DNA of 64,000 nucleotides, taken from assembly GCA_030824555.1 (NCBI GenBank), contig JAVBXK010000016.1:88759-152758 (forward strand), written 5' to 3'. The position numbers and the translations under genes were made by a program. Shown here piece after piece: positions 7,924 to 16,903 of this stretch. The DNA is from a bacterium. Lineage in GTDB: Bacteria; Pseudomonadota; Gammaproteobacteria; Burkholderiales; Burkholderiaceae_C. Within the stretch, counting starts at the first letter, position 1, and the number at the start of each line of letters is the position of its first letter. The notes beneath the pieces are model-generated. The model did not search any database. It saw only the letters and a program-made list of their open reading frames with translations, and was not told the origin of the DNA.

Positions 7924-9194
7924 GTTGGCCCGTTGTTCCCCATGGCCGATACCGGGGCATGCTGCGCCAATGCTGCGATGTTCACATCCAGCGTGGCCGG
8001 ATCGAAAGCCGCCGTGCGGATGCGAGAACCGCCTTCACGACGCGCACGTTGCACGGCCTGGCTGGCCAGCTCGATCAGTGCCTCATCGGCCATACTGCCA
8101 TCTTCACGGCAGCTCAGACCGATGCTCAGTGACAAGCCAATGGCCTGGCCCTTCCACAGAAACGGATTGGCCTTGACCGAGGCTTGCGTGCGCTCGGCCA
8201 CCAGCGTGGCCCCGACAACCGGTGTGCCTGGCAGGAACAGCAGCAATTCGCCCTGCATGGCGCTGGCCGCCAGGCGGTCGGTTTTGCGCAAGCCGCGCCC
8301 GATGATGCCAGTGACGTGGCGCAAAGCGGCATCACCAGCTGAGAACCCCAGTTGTTTGTTCAATGCGTGGTACTGGTCCACTTCGCACACCAGCAACGTT
8401 TGCGCCAACGGGACACGCCGGATGCGTTCGCGCTCATCCTTCAGCAATGCCATGAAGGTACGCATGTTCATGGCACCCGTCAGATCGTCTTCGGTGCTCA
8501 GGTCACGGATTTTGTCCACCAGTTTCAACATCACCAGGGACACCAGCCCCCCGTTGACAAAGGCCCATGACAGCAGCCAGATCACGGCGTCGGGCACACC
8601 CAGGAGGCTGGCGTGCGCCGCATCGGCATCACCCCCCAACCCACCGCCCGTGGCCAATATGGACCAAGTAGCGTGCCCCATGCCCACCAGCCAAATCAGC
8701 GCAGCCAGTGAAAACGGCAGCAGCCCCCACCGGGCGGCTTGTGTGCCAGCCTGGGCCGACATGGCCGGAAAACCCTGCTGTACCGTCACCCCGAGCATCC
8801 AGAGGCTGGCACTGAAGCAGGCCAGCAGGGCACCACGTCCACTCGCGTCCAGCCAGGCGATGACTGCCATCAAGGCAGCCAGAAACGGCAGCATGAAGGG
8901 CGACACCACGTAGCTGGGCTTGATGTCGTGCAACTTGTGCAGCCCCAGGCACAGCCATTGCATACCCGACAGGACCCCCACCAGCCCCAACGTCAGTCGG
9001 TACGCCGGTGGTAACAACTGCATCATGGGCCAGGGCAACCAGGCCAAAGAGCCCAGTGCCACCATGACATTGAACGCCAGGAAGTGACGTGAAGCCCGGC
9101 TGGAAATGCGCAGCGGCCCGCCCGTCAGGGCCCAGCCCAAGGCGGCAACGGTCGATCCCAAGGTGAGCGCCTGCACCCACACCAGTGCATTCAT
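7920..9194 (-). CDS. Membrane GGDEF-domain protein with degenerate active site
   Basis: 424 residues. The N-terminal about 220 residues contain six or seven hydrophobic spans, and a GGDEF domain follows from about residue 235 (DDLTGAMNMRTF). The metal-binding block around VDQYHALN is kept, but the GGDEF motif itself is MQGEL at residues 313-317, so diguanylate cyclase activity is unlikely. Such domains often act as GTP or c-di-GMP sensors. Coupling to an FNR-like gene by a 4-base overlap suggests a shared signalling role. The upstream GspE-like gene lies 71 bases away on the same strand. Confidence 0.82.
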   Translation of the reverse strand: MNALVWVQALTLGSTVAALGWALTGGPLRISSRASRHFLAFNVMVALGSLAWLPWPMMQLLPPAYRLTLGLVGVLSGMQWLCLGLHKLHDIKPSYVVSPFMLPFLAALMAVIAWLDASGRGALLACFSASLWMLGVTVQQGFPAMSAQAGTQAARWGLLPFSLAALIWLVGMGHATWSILATGGGLGGDADAAHASLLGVPDAVIWLLSWAFVNGGLVSLVMLKLVDKIRDLSTEDDLTGAMNMRTFMALLKDERERIRRVPLAQTLLVCEVDQYHALNKQLGFSAGDAALRHVTGIIGRGLRKTDRLAASAMQGELLLFLPGTPVVGATLVAERTQASVKANPFLWKGQAIGLSLSIGLSCREDGSMADEALIELASQAVQRARREGGSRIRTAAFDPATLDVNIAALAQHAPVSAMGNNGPT

Positions 9195-9265
9195 GTCGTG
9201 ACTTTCTTCATCGTGGCGAAACCCTTAGCTTACCAAGCGTGCGCAACCACCGTGCGGACAGCCAA

Positions 9266-11044
9266 TCAGACCAACGGTGGCGTACACGACAGCACCTCGT
9301 CCAGCGTGGTCAGGCCCTCGGCCACACGCATGGCACCCGCTACACGAAGGGGCCGCATACCATCTACCACGGCCTGGCGCCGCAACGCATCCATACCGGG
9401 TTCGCGGTTGACCTTTTCCTTGAATACTTCGCTCACCACCATCAGCTCGTACAGGCCCATGCGCCCCTTGAACCCGGTCATGCGACAGTCGATACACCCC
9501 ACGGGTTTGTAGGGTGCGTAGTTGCCACTGGCTTGCCAGGGCTTGATCACTTCGTCAAAGACCTCGCGCTCAGCCTGCGTGTCGGGCACTTTGCACAGCG
9601 GGCACAGTGTGCGCACCAGCCGCTGCCCCAGCACCCCCAATACCGTGGCGTTGATGAGGTAAGGCGGTACGCCCAACTCCATCAGACGCATGATGGCACT
9701 GGGCGCATCGTTGGTGTGCAGCGTCGAAAACACCAGGTGTCCGGTCAGCGCGGCCTGCACAGCCATGTCGGCCGTGGGCAAATCGCGAATTTCGCCCACC
9801 ATCAGGATGTCGGGGTCTTGCCGCATCAGGGCACGCAGCCCTTGTGCAAAGTCAAAGTCCAGGTGCGTTTGAACCTGTGTCTGGTTGAAGGCTGGCTCGA
9901 TCATTTCGATCGGGTCTTCAATGGTGTTGACATTCACCTCTTCGGTGGCCAGGCGTTTGAGCGTGGAATAGAGCGTGGTGGTTTTGCCCGAGCCGGTGGG
10001 CCCAGTCACCAGAATGATGCCGTGCGCACGCTTGACCAGTGCTTCCCAGCGCTTGGCGTCGTGCACCGAAAAACCCAGTGCATCCAGGTTTTTCACGGTG
10101 GTGTCGGGGTCAAAAATCCGCATCACCATTTTTTCGCCGAAAGCAGTGGGCAGGGTGGACAGGCGCATTTCCACCTCGTCGCCACGCGGCCCCTTGGTCT
10201 TGATGCGGCCATCCTGCGGGCGGCGCTTTTCCACTACGTCCATGCGGCCCAGCAACTTGATGCGCGCCGTCATGGCCGCCAGCACCGGCGTGGGCACCTG
10301 GTACACCGGGTGCAGCACCCCGTCGATGCGGAAGCGGATCACCCCCTGCTCGCGCCGGGGCTCCAGGTGAATGTCGCTGGCGCGTTGATCGAAAGCGTAT
10401 TGCCACAACCAGTCGACCACCTGAACCACACCCTGGTCGTTGGCGTCCAGCTGGCGGTTGCTGCGACCCAGCTCCACCAGCTGCTCGAAGCTGGTCTGCG
10501 CCACGGCCCCGGCCTTGGTGGCCGCGCGCACCGACCGGGCCAACGCAAAAAACTCGGCGGTGTAGCGCTTGATGTCCTGTGGATTGGCCACCACCAGCCG
10601 TACCGAGCGCTTGCTCTGTCGCTCGACCTCTGGAATCCAGTCAATCAATCCCGGCTCGGCTGTGGCCACCACCACCTCGGAGGGCGACACCTGTACCGGC
10701 AACACCTTGTGGCGCTCGGCATACGCAGCGGACATGGCATCGGCCACTTTGCCCACATCGACCTTCAGCGGATCGATGCGCATGTACTCCATGCCCAGAT
10801 GGCCTGCCAACCACTCGGACAGAGCATCCAGCGTCAGCGTGGCACCGTCGCTGGCACGTGACATGCCCACCACACTGAGGCGCTGCAGCGGTGGCTGGGC
10901 ACTTGCGCCAGCCGAACAACGCCCGATGGTGCGCTCGGCCTCAGCCGCATCGATGATGCCATCGTGCGCCAGCCAGTCAACCAGCACGCGCCAGTCAAGC
11001 GGCCCGTGGAAGGGTTTGTCACGGTGCCGGTGCACGGCACTCAC
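9266..11044 (-). CDS. GspE/PulE/PilB family secretion ATPase
   Basis: 592 residues. An N-terminal T2SSE-N-type domain (to about residue 190) is followed by the hexameric ATPase domain with Walker A GPTGSGKTTT, Asp box IMVGEIRD-like (LMVGEIRD), the His box STLHTNDAPSAIMRL, and a four-Cys zinc motif (CPLC...CIDC). These ATPases power type II secretion or type IV pilus assembly. No other gsp or pil gene is nearby, so its partner machine is unknown. The GTG start overlaps the cytochrome c stop by 4 bases, so the two are coupled. Confidence 0.88.
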   Translation of the reverse strand: MSAVHRHRDKPFHGPLDWRVLVDWLAHDGIIDAAEAERTIGRCSAGASAQPPLQRLSVVGMSRASDGATLTLDALSEWLAGHLGMEYMRIDPLKVDVGKVADAMSAAYAERHKVLPVQVSPSEVVVATAEPGLIDWIPEVERQSKRSVRLVVANPQDIKRYTAEFFALARSVRAATKAGAVAQTSFEQLVELGRSNRQLDANDQGVVQVVDWLWQYAFDQRASDIHLEPRREQGVIRFRIDGVLHPVYQVPTPVLAAMTARIKLLGRMDVVEKRRPQDGRIKTKGPRGDEVEMRLSTLPTAFGEKMVMRIFDPDTTVKNLDALGFSVHDAKRWEALVKRAHGIILVTGPTGSGKTTTLYSTLKRLATEEVNVNTIEDPIEMIEPAFNQTQVQTHLDFDFAQGLRALMRQDPDILMVGEIRDLPTADMAVQAALTGHLVFSTLHTNDAPSAIMRLMELGVPPYLINATVLGVLGQRLVRTLCPLCKVPDTQAEREVFDEVIKPWQASGNYAPYKPVGCIDCRMTGFKGRMGLYELMVVSEVFKEKVNREPGMDALRRQAVVDGMRPLRVAGAMRVAEGLTTLDEVLSCTPPLV

Positions 11045-11355
11045 GACTTCAGAATCGCTTCCACGACTGTCTTCAGGTCAGCATCGTTGATCTTGGCTGG
11101 CAACGAGGGCGGCATGGGTGTCGGCCCGAACACCCCGCCCCCACCCTTGCGCACCTTTTCCATCAATTTGGCGGTGGCGTCTTGCCCTTTGTATTTGGCC
11201 GCAATGTCTTTGTATGACGGGCCGACCATTTTTTTGTCGACCGCGTGGCACGCCACGCAACCGCCTTTCATCATGATGTCTTCAACCGGGCCGGCCTGTG
11301 CGCCCCAAGCCCCCAGCAACAGGCCAGCGGCCACCACGGTGTTCAATGCAGTCAT
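11041..11355 (-). CDS. Small monohaem cytochrome c (c551/c552 type)
   Basis: 104 residues. A signal peptide ends near AWGAQA; the haem-binding CVACH motif is at about residues 33-37, and the axial Met lies in the PTPMPPS loop. This is the classical c551/c552 fold that carries electrons in the periplasm to terminal oxidases, nitrite reductase or peroxidase. Its 3' end is coupled to a GspE-type ATPase gene, an unexpected partner, so the pairing may be only transcriptional. Confidence 0.9.
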   Translation of the reverse strand: MTALNTVVAAGLLLGAWGAQAGPVEDIMMKGGCVACHAVDKKMVGPSYKDIAAKYKGQDATAKLMEKVRKGGGGVFGPTPMPPSLPAKINDADLKTVVEAILKS

Positions 11356-11459
11356 GTTTGCTCCTGTTCATATGTCACACGCACATCTCAGCATGCGCGC
11401 ACCGAGAACGATATTACGGCAATGGCTGACACACTCACCCATTGCAGCACACCATGCGA

Positions 11460-13250
11460 TCAGCGCCGCGCGGGCAACCCTGTGGCGCTGAGGTGGTAGC
11501 GGTGTTTGCCAGCCGCCTTGGCCGCGTACATCGCCATGTCTGCCTGGCGCATCAGGGTATCGGGTTCGGTGGCATCGTCGGGATACATGGCCACACCGAT
11601 GCTGGCGCCCACCACCGCATCGACTCCAGGGATGCAAATGGGCTCGCCAATGGCTTGCATGAGCCGGTGCAACAACGGCTCGATGTCCGCTGACGACGCC
11701 AACTCGCCCAACAACACGATGAACTCGTCGCCACCCAGCCGTGCGGCGGTATCGCTGGCACGCAGAAAGCTGACCAGCCGTTGCGCGACCACCTGCAATA
11801 CCAGATCACCTGCACCGTGGCCTTGGGAGTCGTTAACCTGTTTGAAACCATCCAGATCGAGGTAGCACAACGCCAACTGGGTCTGATGGCGCTTCGCCAA
11901 GGCGATGGACTGCCGCAAGCGGTCGGCCAACAGGGTTCGGTTGGGCAACAGCGTCAGGGCATCGTAATGGGCGACACGCTCCAGCATTTGTTGCTGCGTC
12001 TTGATCTGGTTGATGTCGGTGCTGACGCCGACATAGTGGCTCACTTGGCCACTGTCGTCTTTCACGGCATTGATGTTCAGGATGACGGCATACACGTCGC
12101 CCCCCTTTGCCCGGTTGAACACCTCTCCCGTCCAAAATCCGTGACGCTCGATCTCTTCCCACAGGTTGCGGTAAAAAATGTCGGGCTGTATGCCGGACTT
12201 CAGGAAACGCGGGTTGAGCCCCAGCACTTCAGAACGGGTGTAACCGGACACACGGCAAAAAGCGGCGTTGACATCGAGGATGTGGTGCTGAGCATCGGTG
12301 ATGACGATGCCTTCCTGAACATTCTCGAACACACTGGCCGACAGGCGAAGCTGGCTTTCGAGTGTTTTGAGCGCGCTGATGTCTGTCAACAGGCCACTCC
12401 ACAACACACTGCCATCGGGCTGACTTTGCGGGGCGGCTCGAGCCTGCACCCACTTCACGGTACCGCTGGGCGTCCGGATACGGAAAGCGTGCTGCCATTG
12501 CACCTGCTCACGAACAGCTTGCAGCACAGATGCCCAAAAAGTGTCCTGATCCGCTGGCAACACGCTCTGGGTCACCACGTGGTAGTCGTGCATGGCCTCG
12601 GCAACGCTGACACCGTACAGCGCTTCAATGCCATGACTGACGTACACAAACCGCTGGGGCGAGGCTTCGCCGGTGAGGCACTGGTACACCACACCGGGTA
12701 TGGCATCAGCCATGGCGGCGAGTTGGTTCTTGACGGAGCGCACCTCATGCGAATCGACGCAGGATCCGATGAACCCCAGGAACTCACCGGCAGCGTCGAA
12801 CCGAGGTGTCCCACTGTCAAGAATCCAGCGGTACTCGCCACTGTGGTGCTTCAGCCGGTACTCCATCTGAAATGGGCTACGCTGCTCGAAATGGCGCAGG
12901 TACACATCCACACAGCGCTGTATATCGTCCGGGTGAACACCTTCCGCCCAACCATTGCCCTGTTCCTGTGCCAGGGTGCGCCCGGTGAATGCCAGCCAAC
13001 CGGCGTTGAACCAATAGCACAACGTATCCAGCCCCGACAGCCAGATCATCACCGGCGTGGCATTGGCAATGCTGCGAAAGCGCTCTTCGCTTTCCAACAA
13101 TGCGTTCTCGGCTTCGATGCGGGCGCGATGCTCGCATTCGATGCACATCGGCAGTGGTGCGTGACAGCAGGGGAACCCGGGTCTCAGCCCGCAAGGTGTT
13201 TCTGACTCAGGCACACCCGGCCTGTTGGTTTCTGCATTGCCTTCGGCCAT
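11460..13250 (-). CDS. Sensor diguanylate cyclase with three PAS domains
   Basis: 596 residues with no membrane span. After a short Cys-rich N-terminus (CGLRPGFPCC, CIEC) come three PAS/PAC units at roughly 55-170, 180-300 and 305-425, then a GGDEF domain with an intact GGDEF at 506-510 and DLDGFK metal motif, so it should make c-di-GMP. No EAL domain follows. ATG 13250 is chosen because AGGAGG lies 10 bases upstream; an in-frame extension of 29 codons has no ribosome site. The N-terminal Cys cluster might bind metal or haem, which is a guess. It is transcribed toward the cytochrome c gene, 104 bases away. Confidence 0.88.
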   Translation of the reverse strand: MAEGNAETNRPGVPESETPCGLRPGFPCCHAPLPMCIECEHRARIEAENALLESEERFRSIANATPVMIWLSGLDTLCYWFNAGWLAFTGRTLAQEQGNGWAEGVHPDDIQRCVDVYLRHFEQRSPFQMEYRLKHHSGEYRWILDSGTPRFDAAGEFLGFIGSCVDSHEVRSVKNQLAAMADAIPGVVYQCLTGEASPQRFVYVSHGIEALYGVSVAEAMHDYHVVTQSVLPADQDTFWASVLQAVREQVQWQHAFRIRTPSGTVKWVQARAAPQSQPDGSVLWSGLLTDISALKTLESQLRLSASVFENVQEGIVITDAQHHILDVNAAFCRVSGYTRSEVLGLNPRFLKSGIQPDIFYRNLWEEIERHGFWTGEVFNRAKGGDVYAVILNINAVKDDSGQVSHYVGVSTDINQIKTQQQMLERVAHYDALTLLPNRTLLADRLRQSIALAKRHQTQLALCYLDLDGFKQVNDSQGHGAGDLVLQVVAQRLVSFLRASDTAARLGGDEFIVLLGELASSADIEPLLHRLMQAIGEPICIPGVDAVVGASIGVAMYPDDATEPDTLMRQADMAMYAAKAAGKHRYHLSATGLPARR

Positions 13251-13334
13251 GGTGCCGCGTCCTCCTGACAAACGATCGCCCTGAGGCCCGGCTTCTGTTG
13301 TCGGGTCACACAGGGGTGTGCTGCATGCAAATAC

Positions 13335-13350
13335 CAAACAATGGTGTTTG
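13335..13350. promoter_or_regulatory. Inverted repeat between the methyltransferase-like and PAS-GGDEF genes
   Basis: CAAACA-ATGG-TGTTTG is a perfect 6-base inverted repeat in the 145-base spacer upstream of the PAS-GGDEF gene. It could be an operator or a weak terminator of the preceding gene; the sequence does not decide. Confidence 0.25.
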
Positions 13351-13395
13351 ACGCCGTCAGATTATCTACCTCGCTGGCTGGGCTCCAGCTACCCG

Positions 13396-14184
13396 TCAGA
13401 CCAAGGGCTTGAACACCTTCAGCCACTTGGTGGCAGGCAGCCCCCAACGGGTCTGGATCTCGGCGGCACGTGCTTCCAGCTCGGCACGAGTGGGGTGCGT
13501 GGGCGTGCGTTGCGCCAGGATGACCGTGTTGCCCTCCTTGGTGGGCTTGAAACACCAGACCGCATCGCGCCCGAAAGCGGCGGCAATTTCCTCCACGCTG
13601 TCGGGGTACTTGTTTTTCTCGCCGAACAGGTTCACGGTCATGCACCCGCCTTCGCTCAGGGTGTTGCGGCAGTCCTTGTAGAAGTCAAAACTGTCGAGCA
13701 CGGGGGCTGCAGCTTCGTGGTCATACAGGTCAACCTGCAGCGCGTCCACGTCGCCTGCCCACACAGGGTTGCGCACTTCCACACCGGCATCGGCCAGCAC
13801 GATCAGCAGCTTGGCATCGTCGGGCGGCAGCTTGAACCAGAAGCGGCATGCCGACACCACCTGCGGGTTGATCTCCACCGCCGTGGTTTTGATGCGCAGT
13901 TTTTTGCGGCTGAACTTGGTGAGGGCCGCAGCCCCCAGACCCAGCTGCATGGCGTGCTTTTTGGCAACTTTGGCCGGGTCATGGAACAGCAGCCAGGCCA
14001 TCATGCGCTGCACGTATTCCAGCTCGATGTCGTAGGGCTGGTCAATCAGCATGCTGCCCTGCACCCACTCGGTGCCCAGGTGCAGGCAACGCACGTTGCC
14101 GTAATCGGAAAAATTGACTTCTGGCAGCGCGGCAACTGCCGTGCGTGCGCGTTTGCCCGTGCCGGTTTGTGCGACTTTGCTCAT
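13396..14184 (-). CDS. Spermidine synthase-like (class I methyltransferase fold) protein
   Basis: 262 residues related to the spermine/spermidine synthase family: the Rossmann segment AMQLGLGAAALTKFS and the acidic strand TAVEINPQVV bind the nucleoside cofactor in this fold, and VDLYDHEAAAP matches the third motif. The GGG(D) gate-keeper of true aminopropyltransferases is not evident, so it is better called a SpeE-like protein of unknown substrate. Start ATG 14184 (MSKVAQTG) is preferred over a longer in-frame form. It diverges from mscS across 143 bases. Confidence 0.7.
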   Translation of the reverse strand: MSKVAQTGTGKRARTAVAALPEVNFSDYGNVRCLHLGTEWVQGSMLIDQPYDIELEYVQRMMAWLLFHDPAKVAKKHAMQLGLGAAALTKFSRKKLRIKTTAVEINPQVVSACRFWFKLPPDDAKLLIVLADAGVEVRNPVWAGDVDALQVDLYDHEAAAPVLDSFDFYKDCRNTLSEGGCMTVNLFGEKNKYPDSVEEIAAAFGRDAVWCFKPTKEGNTVILAQRTPTHPTRAELEARAAEIQTRWGLPATKWLKVFKPLV

Positions 14185-14327
14185 ACAGCCGTACCCACTG
14201 TGTGCACGAACAACGTTAACAGCCAACTTTGCACACACGTGCCGCATTTGACGGTAGAGGGCTGATCTGGGCGGAAGAAGACCGGAAAATGGGGCATGAC
14301 AACACGTTCAAACTGAAAGGAATGATT

Positions 14328-15137
14328 ATGAACATGGAACTGATCTGGAATTTTCTGACCACCCAAGGGGCTGATTTCGGCCTGAAGATCCTGGGTGCCA
14401 TTGCAGCCTGGGTGGTGGGTCGCTGGCTCATCAACCTGGCCGTCAGCCTGATTGGCGGCGGCTTGGAGCGCGCCAAAAAGCTGGACCAGACGCTGATCCG
14501 CTACCTGAAGTCCATCATCTCGGTTGCGCTGACGGTGGTGCTGATCCTGGCCATTCTGGACATCTTCGGCGTCAAGACCACCTCGTTTGCAGCGCTGCTG
14601 GCCGGTGCAGGCCTGGCCATCGGCACCGCCTGGGGCGGTTTGCTGACACACTTCGCCGCAGGGGTGTTTTTGCAGGTGCTGCGCCCCTACAAGGTGGGCG
14701 ACTTCATCAGCGCCGGCGGCACGGTGGGTACGGTAAAAGAACTGGGGTTGTTTGCCACCACCATCCTCACGCCTGACAACGTGACCACCATCGTGGGCAA
14801 CAACAAGGTGTTCTCAGACAACATCCAGAACTTCAGCAACGAACCCTTCCGCCGCGTGGATTGCGTGGCCAAAGTGGCCAACGGTGTGGACGTGCAAGAT
14901 GCCATGGCCCGCCTGCGGGTGGCTGTGGCCGCCATCCCCAACGTGAAAGCCGCCCCTGCGCCCGACGTGGAAATTCTGCAGTTCACCCCCGAAGGCCCGC
15001 TGCTGTGCGTGCGCCCCTACACCCACACCGACACCTACTGGCAGGTCTACTTCGACACCCACAAGGCCGTGGTCAGCACCTTTGGCGCGGCGGGTTACCC
15101 GGTGCCGGAAACGCCCGTGGCGCACCGCAGCGTGTGA
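14328..15137 (+). CDS. mscS: Small-conductance mechanosensitive channel, MscS family
   Basis: 269 residues with three N-terminal membrane spans. The pore-lining TM3 is rich in Gly/Ala (FAALLAGAGLAIGTAWGG) and is followed by the beta domain (VGDFISAGGTVGTVKELG) and an alpha/beta C-terminus. Length equals the minimal E. coli MscS type. It relieves hypo-osmotic shock. AAAGGA lies 6 bases before ATG 14328, which decides among three clustered ATG codons. Confidence 0.92.
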   Translation: MNMELIWNFLTTQGADFGLKILGAIAAWVVGRWLINLAVSLIGGGLERAKKLDQTLIRYLKSIISVALTVVLILAILDIFGVKTTSFAALLAGAGLAIGTAWGGLLTHFAAGVFLQVLRPYKVGDFISAGGTVGTVKELGLFATTILTPDNVTTIVGNNKVFSDNIQNFSNEPFRRVDCVAKVANGVDVQDAMARLRVAVAAIPNVKAAPAPDVEILQFTPEGPLLCVRPYTHTDTYWQVYFDTHKAVVSTFGAAGYPVPETPVAHRSV

Positions 15138-15148
15138 ATCGGTTGCGT

Positions 15149-16294
15149 ATGCACCACTTGGGTTGCGGGTGGCTGAGCACCAGCCTGGTCGTGCTCCTGA
15201 CCACCCTGGCAGGTCAGGCACGGAGCCAGGATCATTCGGATGCTTGGCAGGGCCGCATCGGCTCGGCTGCCGTGATGGTCTGCCTGACGGCAGACGGACA
15301 TGGCGAGTACTACTACCTGAACCACCATGTCGGCATCTCGCTGCGCCATCGCAACGAAGCGGATCCCGAGCGCAGCCGAGAGCGTCTGGTGGAATCCATG
15401 CGAGCCGGGCAATGGACGCTCGACGAGCATGGCCTGACCCCACCGGGACAACCCGTCGTGGTCACGGGTCGCTGGCAATTGCGGGCCCAGGACTCCCGCA
15501 CCCTGATCGGGCAGTGGACCGACCCGGCGGGCCAGCGCATGCGCCCCATTCAACTGTCACGGCTGCCTTCGACCGATGCAACGCCCCAGCAGGACTGGGC
15601 CTGTCCACCCGCGTTCTACGACCCGCTGGGCCAAAACCTGTCAGTGAAACGGTCGCACGCGACGTTCCGGGGGCACCCTTACCAACAGACCATCAGCCTC
15701 CACTCGACTGCGCTGGCACTCCCGACCGACGTGGCCCACGCGGACGGCATCAACCGCTGGGCGGCCGCCTGGCAGCGAGGCCAGGCTGTGTTCGCCTACC
15801 AGTGTCAGATGGACCGAGGCAGCGTGGGCGACCCCCTGGGCAGTGAGCTTACCCCGGTGGTGTGGACCAACAGTTTTCTGGTGCTTCAGGACATGATGCC
15901 CGACACCTATTGCGGGGGTGCGCACAGCAGTTTTTCAGTCAGTTACACCACCTGGTCGCTGGACAAGGGCCAAGTGGTCAACACGTGGTCGTGGCTGCGC
16001 AACGGACAGAAGGCGCTGCTCGGCCAGCACACGGGAGACGGCCCACCCCCTCCCAGCGCGCTGATGAAGCTGATCCGTGCAGCGCACCCACGCAACGTCA
16101 AGGGTGACGACTGTGGCGAGGCCATGGACCACGTCGAGGTGATGGCGCCCTACCCCACCGGAAAAGGCCTGGTATTCGGAACCAGCTTTTTCTACGCCAT
16201 GCGCGCTTGCGGCGATGACGTGCTGTTGAGCTGGAAGCAATTGCTGCCGCACCTCTCTCTGGCTGGCAAAACGGCCATGCAAGCCTGGAACTGA
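15149..16294 (+). CDS. Secreted protein of unknown function
   Basis: 381 residues beginning with a signal peptide (core SLVVLLTTLAG, likely cleavage near ARSQD). No catalytic motif is recognised. A segment near residue 255 (YCGGAHSSFS...) followed by TWSLDKGQVVNTWSWL resembles the GGAH...dl.tGk pattern of DUF3298/RsiV-type extracytoplasmic domains; this is a weak likeness. Four or more Cys suggest disulfides. It begins 11 bases after mscS with no strong ribosome site, so it may be the second gene of that transcript. Confidence 0.6.
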   Translation: MHHLGCGWLSTSLVVLLTTLAGQARSQDHSDAWQGRIGSAAVMVCLTADGHGEYYYLNHHVGISLRHRNEADPERSRERLVESMRAGQWTLDEHGLTPPGQPVVVTGRWQLRAQDSRTLIGQWTDPAGQRMRPIQLSRLPSTDATPQQDWACPPAFYDPLGQNLSVKRSHATFRGHPYQQTISLHSTALALPTDVAHADGINRWAAAWQRGQAVFAYQCQMDRGSVGDPLGSELTPVVWTNSFLVLQDMMPDTYCGGAHSSFSVSYTTWSLDKGQVVNTWSWLRNGQKALLGQHTGDGPPPPSALMKLIRAAHPRNVKGDDCGEAMDHVEVMAPYPTGKGLVFGTSFFYAMRACGDDVLLSWKQLLPHLSLAGKTAMQAWN

Positions 16295-16309
16295 GAAGCT
16301 GAGAATCTT

Positions 16310-16903
16310 TCAGGCCAAGCTGACCATCAGCACAGGTGCCAGCGCCGCGCCCCAAACGGCTTTCTTGCGGTCCAGACTCCAGGACGCGTTGGCCGGACTG
16401 GTAGACGGCAGTTGCACCACCTCCACCCCGTGTGGGCCAAAGAGGGCACGGGTATGGCGGGCATGCTTGCCGCTTTCACCCCCGTTGTGGGCCACCAGTT
16501 TCAAGCGCGGGCAGCATGCCTGCAGCCGGGCCAGGTCATTGGGTTCGGCTGCGCGGATGTCGGCATCCAGGCTGCCCGGGCGCTGGCAGGCGGCGTACAC
16601 GTCCCACAGGCCCACGCCGTGGGCCAGCAGCCAGGCACAGCGCTGGGCGTAAGCCAGGGGCACGCCGCTCTCATATTTTTGATAGCTGCTTGCGCTTTCA
16701 TAACAAGCGACAGAGCCCAAAAAAGCTTGAAAAACATGCGCCATCACCGGCCAAAACTGGTTGCGTGGGTGGCCGTAGTACTGCTGGGCCACCAGCGAGG
16801 CCACGCCCGGAAAGCTGCCCAGCACCAGGACGCGGGTGCGCTCGTCCACCAGCGGGGGCAGGCCGACGAGGCGGGGAGCATCCGCAGAAGCCGGGACGGT
16901 CAT
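16310..16903 (-). CDS. Uracil-DNA glycosylase superfamily protein (DNA-deoxyinosine glycosylase type)
   Basis: 197 residues. Motif 1 GSFPG (29-33) with YYGHPRNQFW (42-51) and the late LPSTSPANASW block identify the hypoxanthine/deoxyinosine glycosylase branch (UDG family 6), which removes deaminated purines from DNA. Residues about 57-77 are encoded by a complete copy of the AT-rich dispersed repeat, inserted in frame between the substrate-pocket motif and the helix GVPLAYAQRCAWLL. Whether the enzyme still works is open. It overlaps the tatD-family gene by 4 bases. Confidence 0.82.
   Translation of the reverse strand: MTVPASADAPRLVGLPPLVDERTRVLVLGSFPGVASLVAQQYYGHPRNQFWPVMAHVFQAFLGSVACYESASSYQKYESGVPLAYAQRCAWLLAHGVGLWDVYAACQRPGSLDADIRAAEPNDLARLQACCPRLKLVAHNGGESGKHARHTRALFGPHGVEVVQLPSTSPANASWSLDRKKAVWGAALAPVLMVSLA
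16674..16735. repeat. AT-rich dispersed repeat, copy C, inside the glycosylase gene
   Basis: The element reads TTTTTGATAGCTGCTTGCG, then a CGCTT-TCATAAC-AAGCG hairpin core, then GAGCCCAAAAAAG. It is the cleanest copy in the window and is wholly within coding sequence. Confidence 0.6.

Noticed and set aside
5518..8913. Very long open frame (over 1100 codons) on the plus strand opposite tctA, tctB, the FNR-like and GGDEF genes
   Set aside because: It is rich in His, Gln, Arg and Gly, matches no family, and lies antisense to four well-supported genes; high GC at third codon positions makes such frames.
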